Of a stretch of DNA of 64,000 nt, positions 33,615-53,030 are shown piece by piece. The number at the start of each line of letters is the position of its first letter. Within the stretch, counting starts at the first letter, position 1. Position numbers and translations under genes: made by a program. The DNA comes from Xenopus tropicalis (taxonomy: Eukaryota; Chordata; Amphibia; Anura; Pipidae), in assembly GCF_000004195.4 (NCBI RefSeq), contig NC_030679.2:147919040-147983039 (forward strand). The letters are read 5' to 3'. The notes under the pieces are model-generated. The model was given only the letters and a program-made list of their open reading frames with translations, ran no database searches and had not been told where the DNA came from.

Positions 33615-36600
33615 TTATTTCTCACTCTCGGCCATTTTGTGCTTGAGGGTGATGGGCCGTCTCTTCCGGGCATCGGAATTCAAGTAGTCGCTGAGGGTTG
33701 GCTGGGAAACAAGTCTTTCAAGATAGGCCCTGAGCAAAGGGAAGGCAGAAAGGCACTCTGGAGACAAATCAAGGTGACATTGTAGTAGATCCACGAGGTT
33801 GTAATCAGCATAGGATATCTGTGGGAGGAGCAACGGAGAAATCACTTTATGGGCGGGGCAAAGCTCAGGGGTCACAGGCCATTGTCTGTCCCATAATAGA
33901 GAAGGCAACAACAACCTCAACTTTTTCAAATTGTCGCTGCGAAAATCCCAACTTTATTGAATTGCCATTGGGACAATTTAAAAAAGTCAAGTTTTTGGAC
34001 AAAACCCATTGAAATGTCTAAAGTTTTGAAACAAAAGAACTTCAAGGAAAGGGAAGGGACCTTTGCTATTGGCTTCTACATGAACTCAGCAAGTTTAATC
34101 CGGCCAATTGTCAAATTCTGATTTTTATCCATTAAGATGCAGAGTAAATCTTGGAAAAGTCACATTTTTTCTCAAAGCCAATCGTTTAGGACAGTCGGGC
34201 CACCTCCCTTTCCAGGTCTGATGCTGGATTTCTCCAGGACTGTCCAGGGGCGGGTGTGTATAAATATATATATATATATATACATATCTATATACACCCA
34301 AGGGCTCTACCACCTCTAAAGCTGCTGCTTCTAGATGTAAAACTGCAAATCTCAAGATACTCTTCTGTTTTGGTCTCCAGTGCTCAAACGGGACATTATT
34401 GAGTTAGAGAGGGTCCAGAGAAGGGCAACTAAGCTGGTAAAGGGTATGGGAAGTCTCAGTTATGGGGAAAGACTGGCCAAGTTGGGTTTGTTTACACTGG
34501 AGAAGAGGCGCTTAAGGGGGGATATGATAACTATGTATAAATATATAAGGGGATCATATAATAACCTTTCTAATGCTTTATTTACCAGTAGGTCCTTCCA
34601 ACGGACACAAGGGCACCCACTCAGTTTACAAGAAGGGAGGTTCCACTTCAATTTTTGGAAAGGATATGTTACAGTGAGAGCTGTGAGGTTATGGAATTCC
34701 CTCCCTGAACCAGTTGTATTAGCCCAACCAGTTGGGTTGGATGGCTGTTAACAAGTGAGGGAATACAGGGTTATGGGGGATAGCTCTCAGTACAAGTTGC
34801 CCCAGGGACTGGTCCGATTGCCATCTTGGAGTCAGGAAGGAATTTTTTCCCCCTCTGCGGCAAATTAGAGAGGCTTCAGTTGGGGGTTTTTGCCTTCCTC
34901 TGGATCAACTGGCAGTTAGGCAGGTTATATATATATTATATATACAGTATATCTGCTGTCTGTTATACCATGTTACATTCCCACTAACCATGATACCCCT
35001 AGTAGTTCTAATTACCTTCTGTCCCACAACAAATTTAGATCCGTTGTGATTTTTAGAAAGGACCCTCTCGAAGAACTCCAGCTGCTGGGGAAGGGCCTCA
35101 AGGTATTTCCCTTTACCTTTTTCCTGCTGAAAAGCAAAACGAGTTAATGGAGAATTCAACCCAATTGGCAAGATTTTGTCCACCACTATTAATTGACGAC
35201 AAAGTTACTCAAAGCTAAAGGTCGTGTGAGAACACAAGGCCAGTCACATCAGCACCATTGTGCCAGAGCTAGAAAACCAGGATGGACTTGGGGGCCACAT
35301 TAGACCCCAGGGGTAACAACAGAACATCAGCGAGATGCCAGATGGTGCCAAATTCAAAGTGAAAAGGCCCAGTGACAATGACTGTGCCAATCTGTATGGT
35401 CGCTTTGCTTGTGGGAGGTCCCCCTGTATTCCTAATGAAGACTGTTGGTATGTTCCTACCCTGCTTGTATGCTGTCCTGCCATGACCCCCAAAAAAAGTG
35501 TTGGGGAGCAACACAAGCATGAAAAAAGATTCCTGGGGGTGCTATTGAGAGCTGTAATTGGCTACTTAATAGCCCCAATGTGGACTGGCAGCCTACAGAA
35601 GGCTCTGTTTGGCATTATACTTGGTTATTATGCAGCCAAAACTTGTCTTCATACCAAAAATTCAAAAATAAGCACCTACTCTGAGGCCACTGGGAGCAAC
35701 ATCCAAGGGGTTGGGGAGCAACATGTTGCCCCTGAGCTACTCATTGGGGATCACTGCCTTAAGGCCATTAAGGTCCAAGACATCACCTATTTGTAATGGC
35801 AGCATGGGAACATTTACATTTCCTGTAGAAGTTAGTGGCCATCTTCTAAGTCAACTGGTCTTACCTGCATGTAGGGTTGCCTTGTCCTTTAAAGCCATTG
35901 CACCAAAAACCATTGGTGGTGTAAATTCACACGAGTATATTTATATACAGAAGAAGCTTTTATTTCCTCTAGATCAGTAGTTGAGCCCCAGGGAACTGGC
36001 AGGACAGGTGGAGGGGACATGGTAGGAGGGGAGGTCCCATAGCCAAGGGGTTATGGGCAACGTAGAACTTGGATTTGGGTGGACTGGGGAGAGCAGGCTT
36101 CATATTTCTTTGGAACCCTCTGCCCTCTCTCCCTAATCAGGGGCAGTTTCACCCCAAGGCAGTTTCCTTCTGCTACTGAGTTTGTTTTTGTATGTTTGTT
36201 TTTATTTCAAGAACGTGATACTGCCTTTTTGTTTGTTTTTAGGCATTTTCGATGGATCTCAAGCCTTTATCTTCATTATTATAGCGGATGCCTTGTTTTG
36301 GGTTTGGGGGTCTTCTTTTTCTTTTGGGTGGGGGAAGGGGTTAGGGTGGGCGTGGGCTTTCAACATTTTGTTTTGGTGGAGGGGAATGGAAGCCAAACTG
36401 GACAGAGACAAGACTTTGAAACTGGCTATCCATTGGGTGTTGTGGCATTGGTGAGGGTGTGGGGTGGGGAGGCGGTCAATATGGACAAAGGGGTGGACTT
36501 TGATAGTTGGCTGTCCTCATGTGGATGGAATGGGGAGGGAGTCACAAGTGAACTGTTCATGGTTAATTTAAGTTAAGAGGTGATAACAGGTGACGGGTAT

Positions 36601-39600
36601 GGAATAGTCAGTCTTCATTCTTACCATTCTCAGCCACTTACACATGTAAAGTAGATAAAACGCCCATATTTCTTTCTCAGGTCCTCCACACTGTCGTTCA
36701 CCATGTCTATGTGAGCACTTTCTTCATCGTTGTCTCCAGTCAGTCCTGCAGAAACACACAACACATGGGTCGTTAGTTATATTTCATCCAAGATTAAGCA
36801 TGGCTCCTCTAGTCTGTGTGGGTTTAAGGGAAAACCCCATCTACAGCCTCTCCAATGTACCTCAGATGGGGCAAAAGAATTTCCTGACTCCAAGATGGCA
36901 ATAGGACCAGTCCCTGGGTCAACTTGTACTAAGAGCTATCTCCCATACCCCTGTATTCCCTCACTTACTAAACAGCCAGTCAAACCCTTCTTCTACCTAT
37001 CTAATGTATCAGCCAGTACGACTGATTCGGGGGGGGATTCCCCAACTTCACCCTCCCAGAATCCTCTATGAAGCAGCGGAGAAGGCTGTGAAAAGTCTAC
37101 TCAGCTGTGAGGTCCAATTAATCTCACCTGTGGTTAAAATGGGTGGCCCAAGAGTAGCTGCTGCTTTTGGAGAGAGAAGAGCAAGTGGAGCTGGGATGTG
37201 GAACTCACACTGCAGGTAACAGTGTTTTTGTTCGGGGATAAGGGCTGGACAATCGAGAAAATGTATTCACAAATGACAAATTCCCTGGTAGAAGGACCGG
37301 CTACCATCTACTGCCCTAAAGACTTAGGAATGAAGTGACGTATTTTGACTATTGCTCTACTTGAAATGATTATTGATTAGTCTTTGCATGTGGCACAGTC
37401 AGCTCCTCATGTTCTATTTTTGCCTTCTGGCTGCTGCTTTACAACAAACCCTAAATGAGATAATATTATGGTCACTCTTACCCAGGGGTTCTAGAACTTG
37501 TATGTGCTATATACACTGTGTTGTTAGAGATGATAAGGTCCGCCATTATTTTTGGATGTGTCCTCAACAATCTGCGACATAAAGTTGCCATGCAGCACCA
37601 AAATCAAGTAACCTATGGCAAGTCATCATTAGGTACCATTTCCATTTTAGGTACCATCTGATTCGTCACTATGGGTTACAAGACTTGGTGTTTGAGGGAG
37701 CATACTCACCATGTTTATGAGCCAGATACCTCAGGATACTGTTACTCTGACACAGGACAAAATCTCCATTCTGAAACTGAGGCAGCCGACCAAACACCTA
37801 AAAAACAACAACAACAAAAGAGAAATTAGAAATGTTACGGGAGGCAGCGGAGGGACATTTCAAGTGTTGTATCCAGGTCTGACCTCCTATAGATCACAAT
37901 ATTTGCTGGGAGTGAACCTTAGAAGCCTTGTTGCTACTGTCCTGGGCTAGGGGAAGTTGCTCCACCCAATTTAAAGCACAGTAACAAAATTGTGGAGGCA
38001 CAGTAACAAAATGGTGGAGGCACAGTAGCAAAATGGTGGAGGCACAGTAGCAAAATGGTGGAGGCACAATAACAAAATGGTGGAGGCACAGTAGCAATAA
38101 GGTGGAGGCACAGTAACAAAATGGTGGAGGCACAGTAACACAAAGGTCTCCACCTTTGTGTTACTGTGCCTCCACCATTTTGTTACTGTGCCTCCACCAT
38201 TTTGTTACTGTGCCTCCACCTTATTGCTACTGTGCCTCCACCATTTTGTTATTGTGCCTCCACCATTTTGCTACTGTGCCTCCACCATTTCAAGTGTTGT
38301 ATCCAGGTCTGACCTCCTATAGATCACAATATTTGCTGGGAGTGAACCTTAGAAGCCTTGTTGCTACTGTCCTGGGCTAGGGGAAGTTGCTCCACCCAAT
38401 TTAAAGCACAGTAACAAAATGGTGGAGGCACAGTAACAAAAAGGTGAAAGCACAGTAGCAAAATGGTGGAGGCACAGTAACAAAATGGTGGAGGCACAGT
38501 AACAAAAAGGTGGAGGCACAGTAACAAAATGGTGGAGGCACAGTAACAAAATGGTGGAGGCACAGTAACAAAATTGTGAAGGCACAGTAGCAAAATGGTG
38601 GAGAAACAGTAGCAAAATGGTGGAGGCACAGTAGCAATAAGGTGGAGGCACAGTAGCAAAATGGTGGAGGCACAGTAACAAAATGGTGGAGGCACAGTAA
38701 AAAAAAGGTGGAGGCACAGTAACAAAATGGTGGAGGCACAGTAACAAAATGGTGGAGGCACAGTAACAAAATTGTGAAGGCACAGTAGCAAAATGGTGGA
38801 GAAACAGTAGCAAAATGGTGGAGGCACAGTAGCAATAAGGTGGAGGCACAGTAACAAAATGGTGGAGGCACAGTAACACAAAGGTGGAGGCACAGTAACA
38901 AAATGGTGGAGGCACAGTAACAAAAAGGTGGAAGCACAGTAGCAAAATGGTGGAGGCACAGTAACAAAATGGTGGAGGCACAGTAACAAAAAGGTGGAGG
39001 CACAGTAACAAAATGGTGGAGGCACAGTAACAAAATTGTGAAGGCACAGTAGCAAAATGGTGGAGAAACAGTAGCAAAATGGTGGAGGCACAGTAGCAAT
39101 AAGGTGGAGGCACAGTAACAAAATGGTGGAGGCACAGTAACAAAATGGTGGAGGCACAGTAACACAAAGGTGGAGGCACAGTAACAAAAAGGTGGAAGCA
39201 CAGTAACAAAATGGTGGAGGCACAGTAACAAAATGGTGGAGGCACAGTAACAAAATTGTGAAGGCACAGTAGCAAAATGGTGGAGCCACGGTAACAACAT
39301 GGTGGAGGCACGGTAACAAAATGGTGGAGGCACGGTAGCAAAATGGTGGAGCCACAGTAGCCAAATGGTGGAGGCACAGTAACAACATGGTGGAGGCACA
39401 GTAACAAAATGGTGGAGGCACAGTAGCAAAATGGTGGAGGCACAGTAAGAAAATAGTGGAGGCACAGTAAGAAAATAGTGGAGGCACAGTAGCAAAATGG
39501 TGGAGGCCCAGTAACAAAATGGTGGGGGCACAGTAGCAAAATGGTTGAGGCACAGCAGCAAAATGGTGACGGCACAGTAGCAAAAAGGTGGAGGAGCAGT

Positions 39601-42600
39601 AGCAAAATCGTGGAGGAATACGACTAGCACCCCTTTGTGTCCTGGACCCACCTAACTTGCACGTCTGAATGACCCGCTACTAAGGGTGGGGGTTATCGTT
39701 TGGGGCAAAAAAAGAAACTCACCGCCTTTTTCCTTTCATCGTGGTTCCCTGAGCACCAGTCCTGCCACTGCACTTCATCCTCTTCCCAGGGAATGTCCTG
39801 ATCCGCCAACAGTAGCCGGATAGCTTCAGCCCTTCCTACGAGAAAGCGCGCGGGGGGGCAAATAATAGGGGATCAGCAAGAAGAAAAGGCATAATAATAA
39901 TAATAGCTCTCTGGGCATTACAGTCAGGGGGGGTATTCCCCAGGCCCTAGGCTACCAGCAGGAAGGGCAACAAGTGGGGCCCTAGGGTGGCATGTTGAAG
40001 TATCCAAGGAGTCCTGTAGGAGTCCTGGACTGTATTATTCCCTGGGTGACAGTATCCACTCTCAGTCCTTCATATGAAACTTACTACTATTAGGTAAGTA
40101 CCCACCAATAGCGGTGGTGGGAGGGGCTTATACAGTATGACTGGAAGGCCCGTTGTTCATAAAAAGACCTATATGTTTCTATGTGCACTTACCTCTCACA
40201 GGGTAATAGGTCAGGGTGTAGCCAGACACTAAGGGAAAGAAATAATATAGTAAGTTAGGTTGAAAAAAGACACACATCCATCAATTTGAACCATAATGCC
40301 TATATATAACCTGCCTAACTGCCAGTTGATCCAGAGGAAGGCAAAAAAACCCCATCTGAAGCCTCTAATTTGCCCCAGAGGGGAAAAAATTCCTTCCTGA
40401 GCCCAAGATGGCAATCGTACCAGTCCCTGGGGCAACCTGTACTAAGAGCTATTTTCCATACCCCTGTATTCCCTCACTTGCTAAACAGCCAATCAACCCC
40501 TTCTTGTACCTATCTAATGTAACTGCCATTACCACTGATTCGGGGGGGGGGGGTCCCACAACCTCACAGCTCTCACAGTTACAAACCCTTTCCCAGTATT
40601 CAGATAGAACCCCCCTTATTCCTAAATGGGTAGAAATATATAACAACAGGGCCCTTGTCACCTTTTGTTTCAGTTATTGGTTGTTTTTGTGTGTAAATCT
40701 GTCGGTTCAGTGTTTACGCCCATTTATTTCGATGAGAATAGGTCTGTGGGACATGTCATGGCAGGGAGGCACATTAGCACAGGGAGAGGAGGAAGGGGGG
40801 CCCAGTGCAGATTAGTTATGCCACTGAGGTAGTTAGTAGAGCATCCAGAGGCTCCAACGAGGAGGCCAGTTGGGTTAATACCCTGCGGTGCCAGGATAGG
40901 GACTCAATCGGTCAGGCTCGGGGATAGTGAGATCCTTGGGATCACTGTAAGCTTTTCCTAGCGCTGGGGATTGTGCCCCAAGGCAGTAACTATTACCCCA
41001 GGGGTGTTGGGAACACTACCGCTAAAAAGTAAGAGTCAACTCTGACTGAGATTGGTGCCTGTACCTAAGGAGGAGACTGGGAAGCTATTCAGCCAATAAA
41101 GGGTTTCTTGTGGCATCCCAGGTATGTGTGAGATCAGGTTCCGTGTGTGAACAGTAACACTGGGCCCCACCCGTCCCACAGGAAAAACCGGTTGCGGTTA
41201 CAAAGGCCCTGACTGCCTGTCTGCGCTTCTGTTAATATTAAATCTGCCGCGGCACGAGGAGAGGGGGCAGTCGGGGGTCCCACCTTCCCTGTTCCAAGGT
41301 CTTCACTTACCCACTTAGAGGGCTTTTTATTTCATATTAACATCCGTGGTAACAGGGCATTTTAACTGCTGGGGGGGTATTCCCTAATGGAAACTGACAC
41401 TGATAGTGCAGGGGGGGGGTATTCCCTAATGGAAACTGACACTGCTAGTGCAGGGGGGGGTATTTCCTAATGGAAACTGACAATGCTAGTGCAGGGGGGG
41501 TATTCCCTAATGGAAACTGACACTGCTAGTGCGGGGGGGGGGGTATTCCCTAATGGAAACTGACACTGCTAGTGCGGGGGGGTATTTCCTAATGGAAACT
41601 GACACTGCTAGTGCAGGGGGGGGGGTTATTTCCTAATGTAAACTGACACTGCTAGTGCAGGGGGGGGTATTTCCTAATGGAAACTGACACTGCTAGTGCA
41701 GGGGGGGGGTTATTTCCTAATGTAAACTGACACTGCTAGTGCAGGGGGGGGGTTATTTCCTAATGGAAACTGACACTGCTAGTGGGGGGGGGGGTATTTC
41801 CTAATGGAAACTGACACTGCTAGTGCAGGGGGGTTATTTCCTAATGGAAACTGACACTGCTAGTGGGGGGGGGGGTATTTCCTAATGAAAAGTGACATTG
41901 CTAGTGCAGGGGGGGGGGTTATTTCCTAATGTAAACTGACATTGCTAGTGTGGGGGGGGGGGGGGGTATTCCCTAATGGAAACTGACATTGCTAGTGCGG
42001 GGGGGGTATTTCCTAATGGAAACTGACACTGCTAGTGCAGGGGGGGGGTATTTCCTAATGGAAACTGACACTGCTAGTGCAGGGGGGGGTTATTTCCTAA
42101 TGTAAACTGACATTGCTAGTGCGGGGGGGGTATTCCCTAATGGAAACTGACACTGCTAGTGCGGGGGGGGGGTGGTATTCCCTAATGTAAACTGACATTG
42201 CTAGTGCGGGGGGGGGGTATTCCCTAATGGAAACTGACGCTGCTAGTGCGGGGGGGGGGTATTTCCTAATGGAAACGGACAATGCTAGTGCAGGGGGGGG
42301 GTATTCCCTAATGGAAACTGACACTGCTAGTGCAGGGGGGGGGTATTTCCTAATGGAAACTGACACTGCTAGTGCAGGGGGGGGGGGTATTTCCTAATGG
42401 AAACTGACACTGCTAGTGCAGGGGGGGGGGTATTTCCTAATGGAAACTGACACTGCTAGTGCAGGGGGGGAGGTATTTCCTAATGGAAACTGCCACTGCT
42501 AGTGCGGGGGGGGGGTATTTCCTAATGGAAACTGCCACTGCTAGTGCAGGGGGGGGGTATTTCCTAATGGAAACTGCCACTGCTAGTGCAGGGGGGGTAT

Positions 42601-42949
42601 TCCCTAATGGAAACTGACACTGCTAGTGCGGGGGGGGGGTGGTATTCCCTAATGTAAACTGACATTGCTAGTGCGGGGGGGGGGTATTCCCTAATGGAAA
42701 CTGCCACTGCTAGTGCAGGGGGGGGGTATTTCCTAATGGAAACTGCCACTGCTAGTGCAGGGGGGGTATTTCCTAATGGAAACTGACACTGCTAGTGCAG
42801 GGGGGGGTATTTCCTAATGGAAACTGCCACTGCTAGTGCAGGGGGGGGGGGTATTTCCTAATGGAAACTGCCACTGCTAGTGCAGGGGGGGTATTAATAT
42901 TCTCACATATTAGAATATAAACAGCAACTAGTGAGTAGAATCACTTACT
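33615..42949 (-). CDS. gstp-like: Pi-class glutathione S-transferase, proximal copy, 218 aa
   Basis: Cytosolic dimeric enzyme conjugating glutathione to electrophiles. Coding exons: 42949 (only the A of ATG), 40193-40228, 39723-39835, 37710-37797, 36642-36745, 35016-35126, 33615-33818. All splice sites are GT-AG and phases agree. Domain order: thioredoxin-like N domain with YTLTYYPVRGR (Tyr8 catalytic), RLLLADQ, Trp39 and [11 protein letters not shown]; helical C domain with HIDMVND, VEDLRKKY, LPQQLEFFE, KFVVGQK and ISYADYNL. Oddities: Arg54 stands where Gln is usual in GQLPQF, a glutathione contact; Cys66 replaces Tyr before QSNS; the tail is seven residues longer than in the neighbour. About 72% identical to 43993-51528. 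The start codon is split A|TG by intron 1, as in human GSTP1. Introns 1 and 3 hold large minisatellites. No premature stop. Confidence 0.93.
34380..34940 (+). mobile_element. LINE (L2/CR1-type) 3' end with RT C-terminus
   Basis: An open piece (34380-34751) reads DIIELERVQRRATKLVKG, YGERLAKLGLFTLEKRRLRG and TVRAVRLWNSLPEPV, the usual C-terminal end of L2/CR1-like reverse transcriptases. The 3' UTR follows (gccttcctctggatcaactg at 34891). It is antisense inside intron 6 of the proximal GSTP gene. 5'-truncated, as most LINE copies are. Confidence 0.85.
35277..35480. repeat. Intron block shared by the two GSTP genes
   Basis: Bases 35277-35480 match 45971-46130 (gatggacttgggggccacat, ccagatggtgccaaattcaa, ctttgcttgtgggaggtccc) at the same intron position upstream of exon 6. 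This shows that the GSTP duplication included introns. No convincing exon signals are seen. Confidence 0.8.
35500..35765 (-). mobile_element. hAT-type MITE fragment in GSTP intron
   Basis: Shares ggtgctattgagagctgtaa, ccactgggagcaacatcc and ctcattggggatcactgcc with 24185-24475 and, inverted, with 18429-18636. Confidence 0.6.
36815..37075 (-). mobile_element. LINE (L2/CR1-type) 3' end fragment
   Basis: Inverted match to the 3' UTR at 34740-34910 (ccaagatggcaataggacca, acccctgtattccctcactt). Lies in intron 4 of the proximal GSTP gene. Confidence 0.8.
37857..38421. repeat. Inverted duplication with a minisatellite palindrome
   Basis: A leader of about 120 bp (tttcaagtgttgtatccagg and following) occurs twice in direct orientation, at 37857-37978 and 38287-38400. 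Between them minisatellite units run in one orientation to 38148 and in the opposite orientation from about 38153 to 38290. The centre caaaggt-ctcc-acctttg lies near 38143-38160. The arms of about 140 bp are nearly perfectly complementary, with one extra 22-bp unit on the right. It could form a large hairpin or reflect an assembly fold-back. Confidence 0.85.
37970..39612. repeat. 22-bp minisatellite in GSTP intron 3, about 70 copies
   Basis: The unit ggtggaggcacagtaacaaa plus at (variants agcaaa, acacaaa, gcaataa) fills most of the intron between exons 3 and 4 of the proximal GSTP gene. Because 22 is not a multiple of three and the complement lacks stops, all three minus frames stay open for more than 410 codons. 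These are not genes. Confidence 0.95.
40308..40640 (-). mobile_element. LINE (L2/CR1-type) 3' end fragment
   Basis: Inverted copy of the 3' end at 34700-34940 (cctgcctaactgccagttga, gatccagaggaaggcaaaaa, cccaagatggcaatcgtacc). Lies in intron 1 of the proximal GSTP gene. Confidence 0.85.
40645..41360. other. Intron sequence without further features
   Basis: Intron 1 of the proximal GSTP gene; only short open frames, nothing recognised. Confidence 0.5.
41366..42895. repeat. Poly-G minisatellite of about 40 bp units in GSTP intron 1
   Basis: Each unit is a run of 6 to 16 G followed by tatttcctaatggaaactga and cactgctagtgc, roughly 37 units. It ends 54 bp from the exon 1 donor at 42949. The G runs are on the plus strand, which is the template strand of the GSTP gene; the transcript would be C-rich here. 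Run lengths in an assembly of such DNA are unreliable. Confidence 0.95.
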
Positions 42950-43064
42950 TTTCAGGATTGGATGGAAACGGCAACTGGATTTTCAGTTTTTAAAAAAAAA
43001 ACAAAAAAAACAGTCTCTAACTGGTGACTGTCAGTCCGGCACAGATTCCTCCAGCGAGCGGCTC

Positions 43065-43076
43065 GTGCTGAGTCAC
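43065..43076 (-). promoter_or_regulatory. ARE/TRE element of the proximal GSTP promoter
   Basis: On the minus strand GTGACTCAGCAC, a full AP-1/antioxidant element. The human GSTP1 promoter is known to contain the same core upstream of its TATA box. Here it lies 116 bp before the exon 1 donor. No TATA box is visible in this copy. Suggests NRF2/AP-1 induction (inference). Confidence 0.75.
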
Positions 43077-43214
43077 AATGAGAGAGTGACGGGGATTGTG
43101 GGAAAAAAGCTTGGGATGTGGTTATTGGACTAATAAACTAAAGGAGCCAATCAGCTGGCAGGCAACGGTCTCAGTGCCCCATTACTGGCAATACAGTGCA
43201 TGTAGATTTATTAC

Positions 43215-43434
43215 TAGTGATGGGTGAAATAATTCGGCGGCAGGCATGGATTCACGGCGAATTTCCACGTTTCCACGGATTATTTAGCGAAATGGGCATC
43301 AAAATTCGGTGCATAAAAATTTGCGTCCATCATTTTTTGTTGACCCACTAAATTTTCGCCGTTTCGTGGATTTTGCCCACAGTTTCGCAAGTTTTTGTCG
43401 AAGTGAAACGGGACAGATCAGCTCATCGCCACTA
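43215..43434. mobile_element. hAT-type MITE, gcgatgagcgaat family
   Basis: Left tagtgatgggtgaaa and right cagctcatcgccacta are related to the ends of 2523-3415, and the interior cggcaggcatggattcac matches that element. No clear target duplication. Confidence 0.6.
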
Positions 43435-43466
43435 GACAGGTCCAGTCCCTCTTTGGTGGTAAGAAG

Positions 43467-43841
43467 TAGCGATGAGCGAATCTGTCCCGTTTTGCTCCGA
43501 CGGCAAAATATAATTCATAAAATGCGGGCAACTTTTTCTGACGCATCTGTCACTTTTTCCTCACTCGTCAATTTTTTTTTAGTTGTAATAGCCGTGGGTG
43601 ACAAAATAATAGGCGCGGGTGACAAAATAATAGGCGCGGGTGACAAAATAATAGGCGTGGGTGACAAAATAATAGCCGTGGGTGACAAAATAATAGGCGC
43701 GGGTGACAAAATAATAGGCGCGGGTGACAAAATAATAGCGGTGTGCAGCAAAATAATAGGCGAAAATAGACATTTTCGCCGTTTTGCGAATTTTCCGCCG
43801 TTTTGCGGCGAAGCGAAATGGGACAGATTCGCTCATCACTA
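43467..43841. mobile_element. hAT-type MITE with internal 23-bp array
   Basis: Ends tagcgatgagcgaatctg and cagattcgctcatcacta. Inside, 43590-43760 is a tandem repeat of gcgggtgacaaaataatagg, about seven copies. Same family as 2523-3415 and 48875-49652. It lies between the two GSTP genes. Confidence 0.8.
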
Positions 43842-43892
43842 TTGCCCAGTGATACAAATTGAAAGGAGCCATTTGTTTGTATATAAATGGTA

Positions 43893-43898
43893 TTTATT
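43893..43898 (-). terminator. Polyadenylation signal of the distal GSTP gene
   Basis: AATAAA on the minus strand, 95 bp after the stop, in a context shared with the proximal gene (33546-33551). Confidence 0.7.
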
Positions 43899-43992
43899 TG
43901 AATGCTAATGCTAATTAGGTACCTCAGGTACTTCCTTGGTGCAACTCTTAGTAGATGCTGAGACACAGTGGGCTAAATAATAAATAAAATTC

Positions 43993-51528
<7,536 letters not shown>

Positions 51529-51611
51529 TGTCAGGATCGGATGCAAAGGGCAGCTGGAGTATCAGTCTCTGGAGCCTGTTTGTGACTGCCGACTGTCTGT
51601 CTGACACAAGC

Positions 51612-51641
51612 TAATATAGAGAGCGCCTTGTGCTGAGTCAC
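51612..51641 (-). promoter_or_regulatory. Distal GSTP promoter: TATA-like box and ARE/TRE
   Basis: On the minus strand GTGACTCAGCAC (51641-51630) is followed after about 11 bp by TATATTA (51618-51612). The exon 1 donor, ending in the A of the split ATG, is at 51528. ARE then TATA then a short exon 1 is the order known for human GSTP1. Confidence 0.8.
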
Positions 51642-51805
51642 AATGAGAGAGCGATGGGAATTATGCAAAGCAGGCATTGTCAGGCAGAAATAGAAAGCTT
51701 GTTGGTCTAGTAACCCTTAGCAGCCAATCAGCTGGCAGACAAAGGTGTGCACCATTATTGGCAATCCAGGGTATGAAAAGCTAAATGACTTAACAAGATT
51801 TATAG

Positions 51806-53030
51806 AACCTAGTGGTTGGCATGTTACCACCTGGGAGGAACTGGACCCATGCCTAGAACCTAGTGGTTGGCATCTTACCACCTGGGAGGAACTGGACCCA
51901 TGCCTAAAACTTAGTGGTTGGCATCTAACCACCTGGGAGGAACTGGACCCATGCCAAGAACCTAGTGGTTGGCATCTAACCACCTGGGAGGAACTGGACC
52001 CATGCCTAGAACCTAGTGGTTGGCATCTTACCATCTAGGAGGAACTGGACCCATGCCTAGAACCTAATGGTTGGCATCTTACCACCTGGGAGGAATTGGA
52101 CACATGCCTAGAACCTAGTGGTTGGCATCTTACCACCTGGGAGGAACTGGACCCATGCCTAAAACCTAGTGGTTGGCATATTACCACCTGGGAGGAACTG
52201 GACACATGCCTAGAACCTAGTGGTTGGCATCTTACCACCTGGGAGGAACTGGACCCATGCCTAGAACCTAGTGGTTGGCATCTTACCACCTGAGAGGAAC
52301 TGGATCCATGCCTAGAACCTAGTGGTTGGCATGTTACCACCTGGGAGGAACTGGACCCATGCCTAGAACCTAGTGGTTGGCATCTAACCACCTGGGAGGA
52401 ACTGGACCCATGCCAAGAACCTAGTGGTTGGCATCTAACCACCTGGGAGGAACTGGACCCATGCCTAGAACCTAGTAGTTGGCATCTTACCATCTAGGAG
52501 GAACTGGACCCATGCCTAGAACCTAATGGTTGGCATCTTACCACCTGGGAGGAATTGGACCCATGCCTAGAACCTAGTGGTTGGCATGTTACCACCTGGG
52601 AGGAACTGGACCCATGCCTAGAACCTAGTGGTTGGCATATTACCACCTGGGAGGAACTGGACCCATGCCTAGAACCTAGTGGTTGGCATGTTACCACCTG
52701 GGAGGAACTGGACCCATGCCTAGAACCTAGTGGTTGGCATCTTACCACCTGGGAGGAACTGGACCCATGCCTAGAACCTAGTGGTTGGCATGTTACCACC
52801 TGGAAGGAACTGGACCCATGCCTAGAACCTAGTGGTTGGCATCTTACCACCTGAGAGGAACTGGACCCATGCCTAGAACCTAGTGGTTGGCATGTTACCA
52901 CCTGGGAGGAACTGGACCCATGCCTAGAACCTAGTGGTTGGCATCTAACCACCTGGGATGAACTGAACCCATGTCTAGAACCTAGTGGTTGGCATCTTAC
53001 CACCTGAGAGTAACTGGACCCATGGCTTTT
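51806..53030. repeat. 51-bp minisatellite upstream of the distal GSTP gene, about 24 copies
   Basis: The unit is cctagtggttggcatcttac then cacctgggaggaactggacc then catgcctagaa. A 51-bp period is exactly 17 codons, so long open frames appear on both strands; these are not genes. Starts about 165 bp upstream of the ARE. Confidence 0.95.

Noticed and set aside
36079..36576. 165-codon forward open frame
   Set aside because: In a GSTP intron, Gly/Val/Phe-rich from GT-rich sequence, no motif, antisense to a confirmed gene.
38324..39651. Three minus-strand open frames of 413-419 codons
   Set aside because: They are the three rotations of a 22-bp minisatellite inside GSTP intron 3; codon content is only the repeat.
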